Positions 5,999 to 7,192 of a stretch of 7,192 nucleotides of DNA are shown one piece after another. Within the stretch, counting starts at the first letter, position 1, and every line of letters starts with the position of its first letter. A program made the position numbers and the translations under genes. The stretch comes from Flavobacteriales bacterium (lineage in GTDB: Bacteria > Bacteroidota > Bacteroidia > Flavobacteriales > Flavobacteriaceae). The stretch lies in assembly GCA_015494775.1 (NCBI GenBank), contig WGAP01000189.1:1-7192 (forward strand), written 5' to 3'. Below the pieces are notes generated by a model. That model made no database searches, had not been told where the DNA came from, and was given only the letters and a program-made list of their open reading frames with translations.

Positions 5999-7013
5999 AA
6001 AGGTTTTGACCGGCAAACCCGTTTTGTCCAAGTTTTACGACAAATTGGACGGCGGACGCATTCGTTGCAAATTGTGCAGTCATTACTGCCAATTGCGCGA
6101 AGGTCAAACCGGTGTGTGCGGGGTAAACAAAAACGAAGAAGGCCGTTTGGTCAATTTGGTATATGGAAAAATCGCCGCCATCCACATCGACCCCATCGAA
6201 AAGAAACCGTTTTATCATTTCCTGCCGGGCACCAAGGCCTTGTCCATTGGCACGGTGGGATGCAATATGCAATGTTCGTTCTGTCAAAACTGGCAAATTT
6301 CGCAAGTGCGCCAGGTGGAACAACAGGATTATGTATCGCCCGAAGAATTGGTCCGCTTGGCCCGTAAATACGATAGCAAGAGCATTGCCTATACCTACAA
6401 CGAACCCACCATTTTTTATCCCTATGCCCGGGATGTGGCCTTGGAAGCCCGTAAGTTTGGCATTCGCAATATATTTGTAACCAACGGCATCGAGTCGCCC
6501 GAAGTGATTCGCGATATGAAGGGCATCATCGATGCGGGCAATGTGGACTTTAAGGCCTATGACGAAAAATATTACCGCCGCGAATTGAAAGCACCCTTTA
6601 CGGTGCGCGAAACCATCAAATTGATGAAAGAAAACGGGCTTTGGGTGGAAGTAACCACCTTGATTATTCCGGGCATTAACGAAACGCCCGAACATTTGGA
6701 AAAAATCGCCCGCTTTATAGCCGACGAAGCGGGCACGGATACGCCCTGGCATTTGTCGGCCTTCCACCCCGACTACAAAATGACCGACCGTCCGCCCACA
6801 CCGGTTACCAGCTTGGAACAGGCGTATGAAATCGGCCGGCGGGCGGGATTGAAATTTATCTACTTGGGCAATGTGGGCGTAAAAAACATTACCTATTGCC
6901 CGCATTGCGGAGCTCCGCTCATTGAGCGTGTGGGTTATGTGATACTGGCAAACCGTCTCAAAGACGGCAAATGTTATCAATGTAAAACTCCAATTCCCGG
7001 TGTATGGAACTGA
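5991..7013 (+). CDS. amrS: AmmeMemoRadiSam system radical SAM enzyme
   Basis: A 340-residue radical SAM protein related to pyruvate formate-lyase activating enzymes. The cluster motif CNMQCSFC (C91, C95, C98, spacing CX3CX2C) should bind the [4Fe-4S] cluster that cleaves S-adenosylmethionine. Later parts of the barrel show YTYNEPTIFYPYA (about 134-146), FVTNGIES, NVDFKAYDEKYY and WVEVTTLIIPGINE, all usual in this family. Four N-terminal cysteines (C26, C29, C33, C43) and a C-terminal CPHC...CYQC pair (C303, C306, C328, C331) look like extra metal sites; the latter resembles a zinc ribbon. The product and substrate are, to my knowledge, unknown. ATG 5991 is preferred to the in-frame GTG at 5943, which would run 56 bases into amrA and add a segment not expected in the family. 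The 8-base overlap with amrA and 10-base overlap with amrB suggest translational coupling. Confidence 0.95.
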   Translation: MSEKVLTGKPVLSKFYDKLDGGRIRCKLCSHYCQLREGQTGVCGVNKNEEGRLVNLVYGKIAAIHIDPIEKKPFYHFLPGTKALSIGTVGCNMQCSFCQNWQISQVRQVEQQDYVSPEELVRLARKYDSKSIAYTYNEPTIFYPYARDVALEARKFGIRNIFVTNGIESPEVIRDMKGIIDAGNVDFKAYDEKYYRRELKAPFTVRETIKLMKENGLWVEVTTLIIPGINETPEHLEKIARFIADEAGTDTPWHLSAFHPDYKMTDRPPTPVTSLEQAYEIGRRAGLKFIYLGNVGVKNITYCPHCGAPLIERVGYVILANRLKDGKCYQCKTPIPGVWN

Positions 7014-7192
7014 TACGAACAGCAACCAACCGCGGCCGTTTTTATCCGGCCGAAGCCGGCGAAATTCGCCGTATGATCAACCGTTGGAATGCCATTTTGG
7101 ACGGCATGGATGATTATCCCGTTTCGGCGAAGCCGAAAGCCATCGTTGCTCCGCATGCCGGCTATGTTTACAGCGGTTTTACGGCCAATGCG
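7004..7192 (+). CDS. amrB: AmmeMemoRadiSam system protein B (Memo family), 3' truncated by window end
   Basis: An open frame of 63 codons that starts with ATG inside the last codons of amrS and runs off the window without a stop. The visible part begins MELIRTATNRGRFYPAEAGE, the usual G-x-FYPA opening of Memo proteins. It then reaches AIVAPHAGYVYSGFTANA at residues 46-63, the hallmark PHAGYxYSG block. Full family members are about 260-300 residues, so roughly a fifth is present. Memo proteins have a fold related to non-haem iron dioxygenases (LigB type). In human MEMO1 the histidine equivalent to H51 here is one of the reported metal ligands, with a second His and a Cys expected downstream of the window. 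The 10-base overlap with amrS implies coupled translation. The truncation is a window artefact, not a broken gene. Confidence 0.93.
   Translation, partial: MELIRTATNRGRFYPAEAGEIRRMINRWNAILDGMDDYPVSAKPKAIVAPHAGYVYSGFTANA

Overview
The window looks like a chromosomal segment of a Bacteroidota bacterium, probably close to Bacteroidales or Marinilabiliales; the order is inferred, not shown. Four things support this: the co-directional order ftsK - lolA - LptF/LptG permease, an arrangement familiar from that phylum; the absence of clear Shine-Dalgarno sequences before the genes; a good match to the Bacteroidota sigma factor promoter (TTG, 17 bases, TAnnTTTG) just before ftsK; and the sequence style of LolA and FtsK. 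All recognised genes lie on the plus strand.

Bases 1-442 hold no convincing gene. This stretch is a mosaic of GC-rich hairpin-forming repeats and a T-rich heptamer repeat, and it ends in the likely ftsK promoter. Three hairpins about 29 bases apart (centres near 27, 56 and 85) share the same cap but have different, still-pairing arms. A fourth, related hairpin lies at 325-341.

Bases 443-5316 form a tight cell-envelope and cell-division cluster. A complete FtsK-type DNA translocase (788 aa) is followed by a periplasmic LolA-type lipoprotein carrier (216 aa). Three bases after LolA comes a long LptF/LptG-type permease (601 aa) with a cytoplasmic C-terminal extension of about 150 residues. FtsK would clear chromosome ends from the septum. 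LolA moves lipoproteins to the outer membrane. The permease is expected to help extract lipopolysaccharide from the inner membrane.

Bases 5399-7192 hold the three-part AmmeMemoRadiSam system in the order amrA (AMMECR1 domain), amrS (radical SAM enzyme), amrB (Memo-like, cut by the window edge). Neighbouring reading frames overlap by 8 and 10 bases, which suggests one transcript with coupled translation. Human homologues of two members (AMMECR1 and MEMO1) are known, but to my knowledge the reaction of the prokaryotic system has not been established. This is the most interesting biology in the window. It is a recognised but functionally unsolved system rather than a new one.
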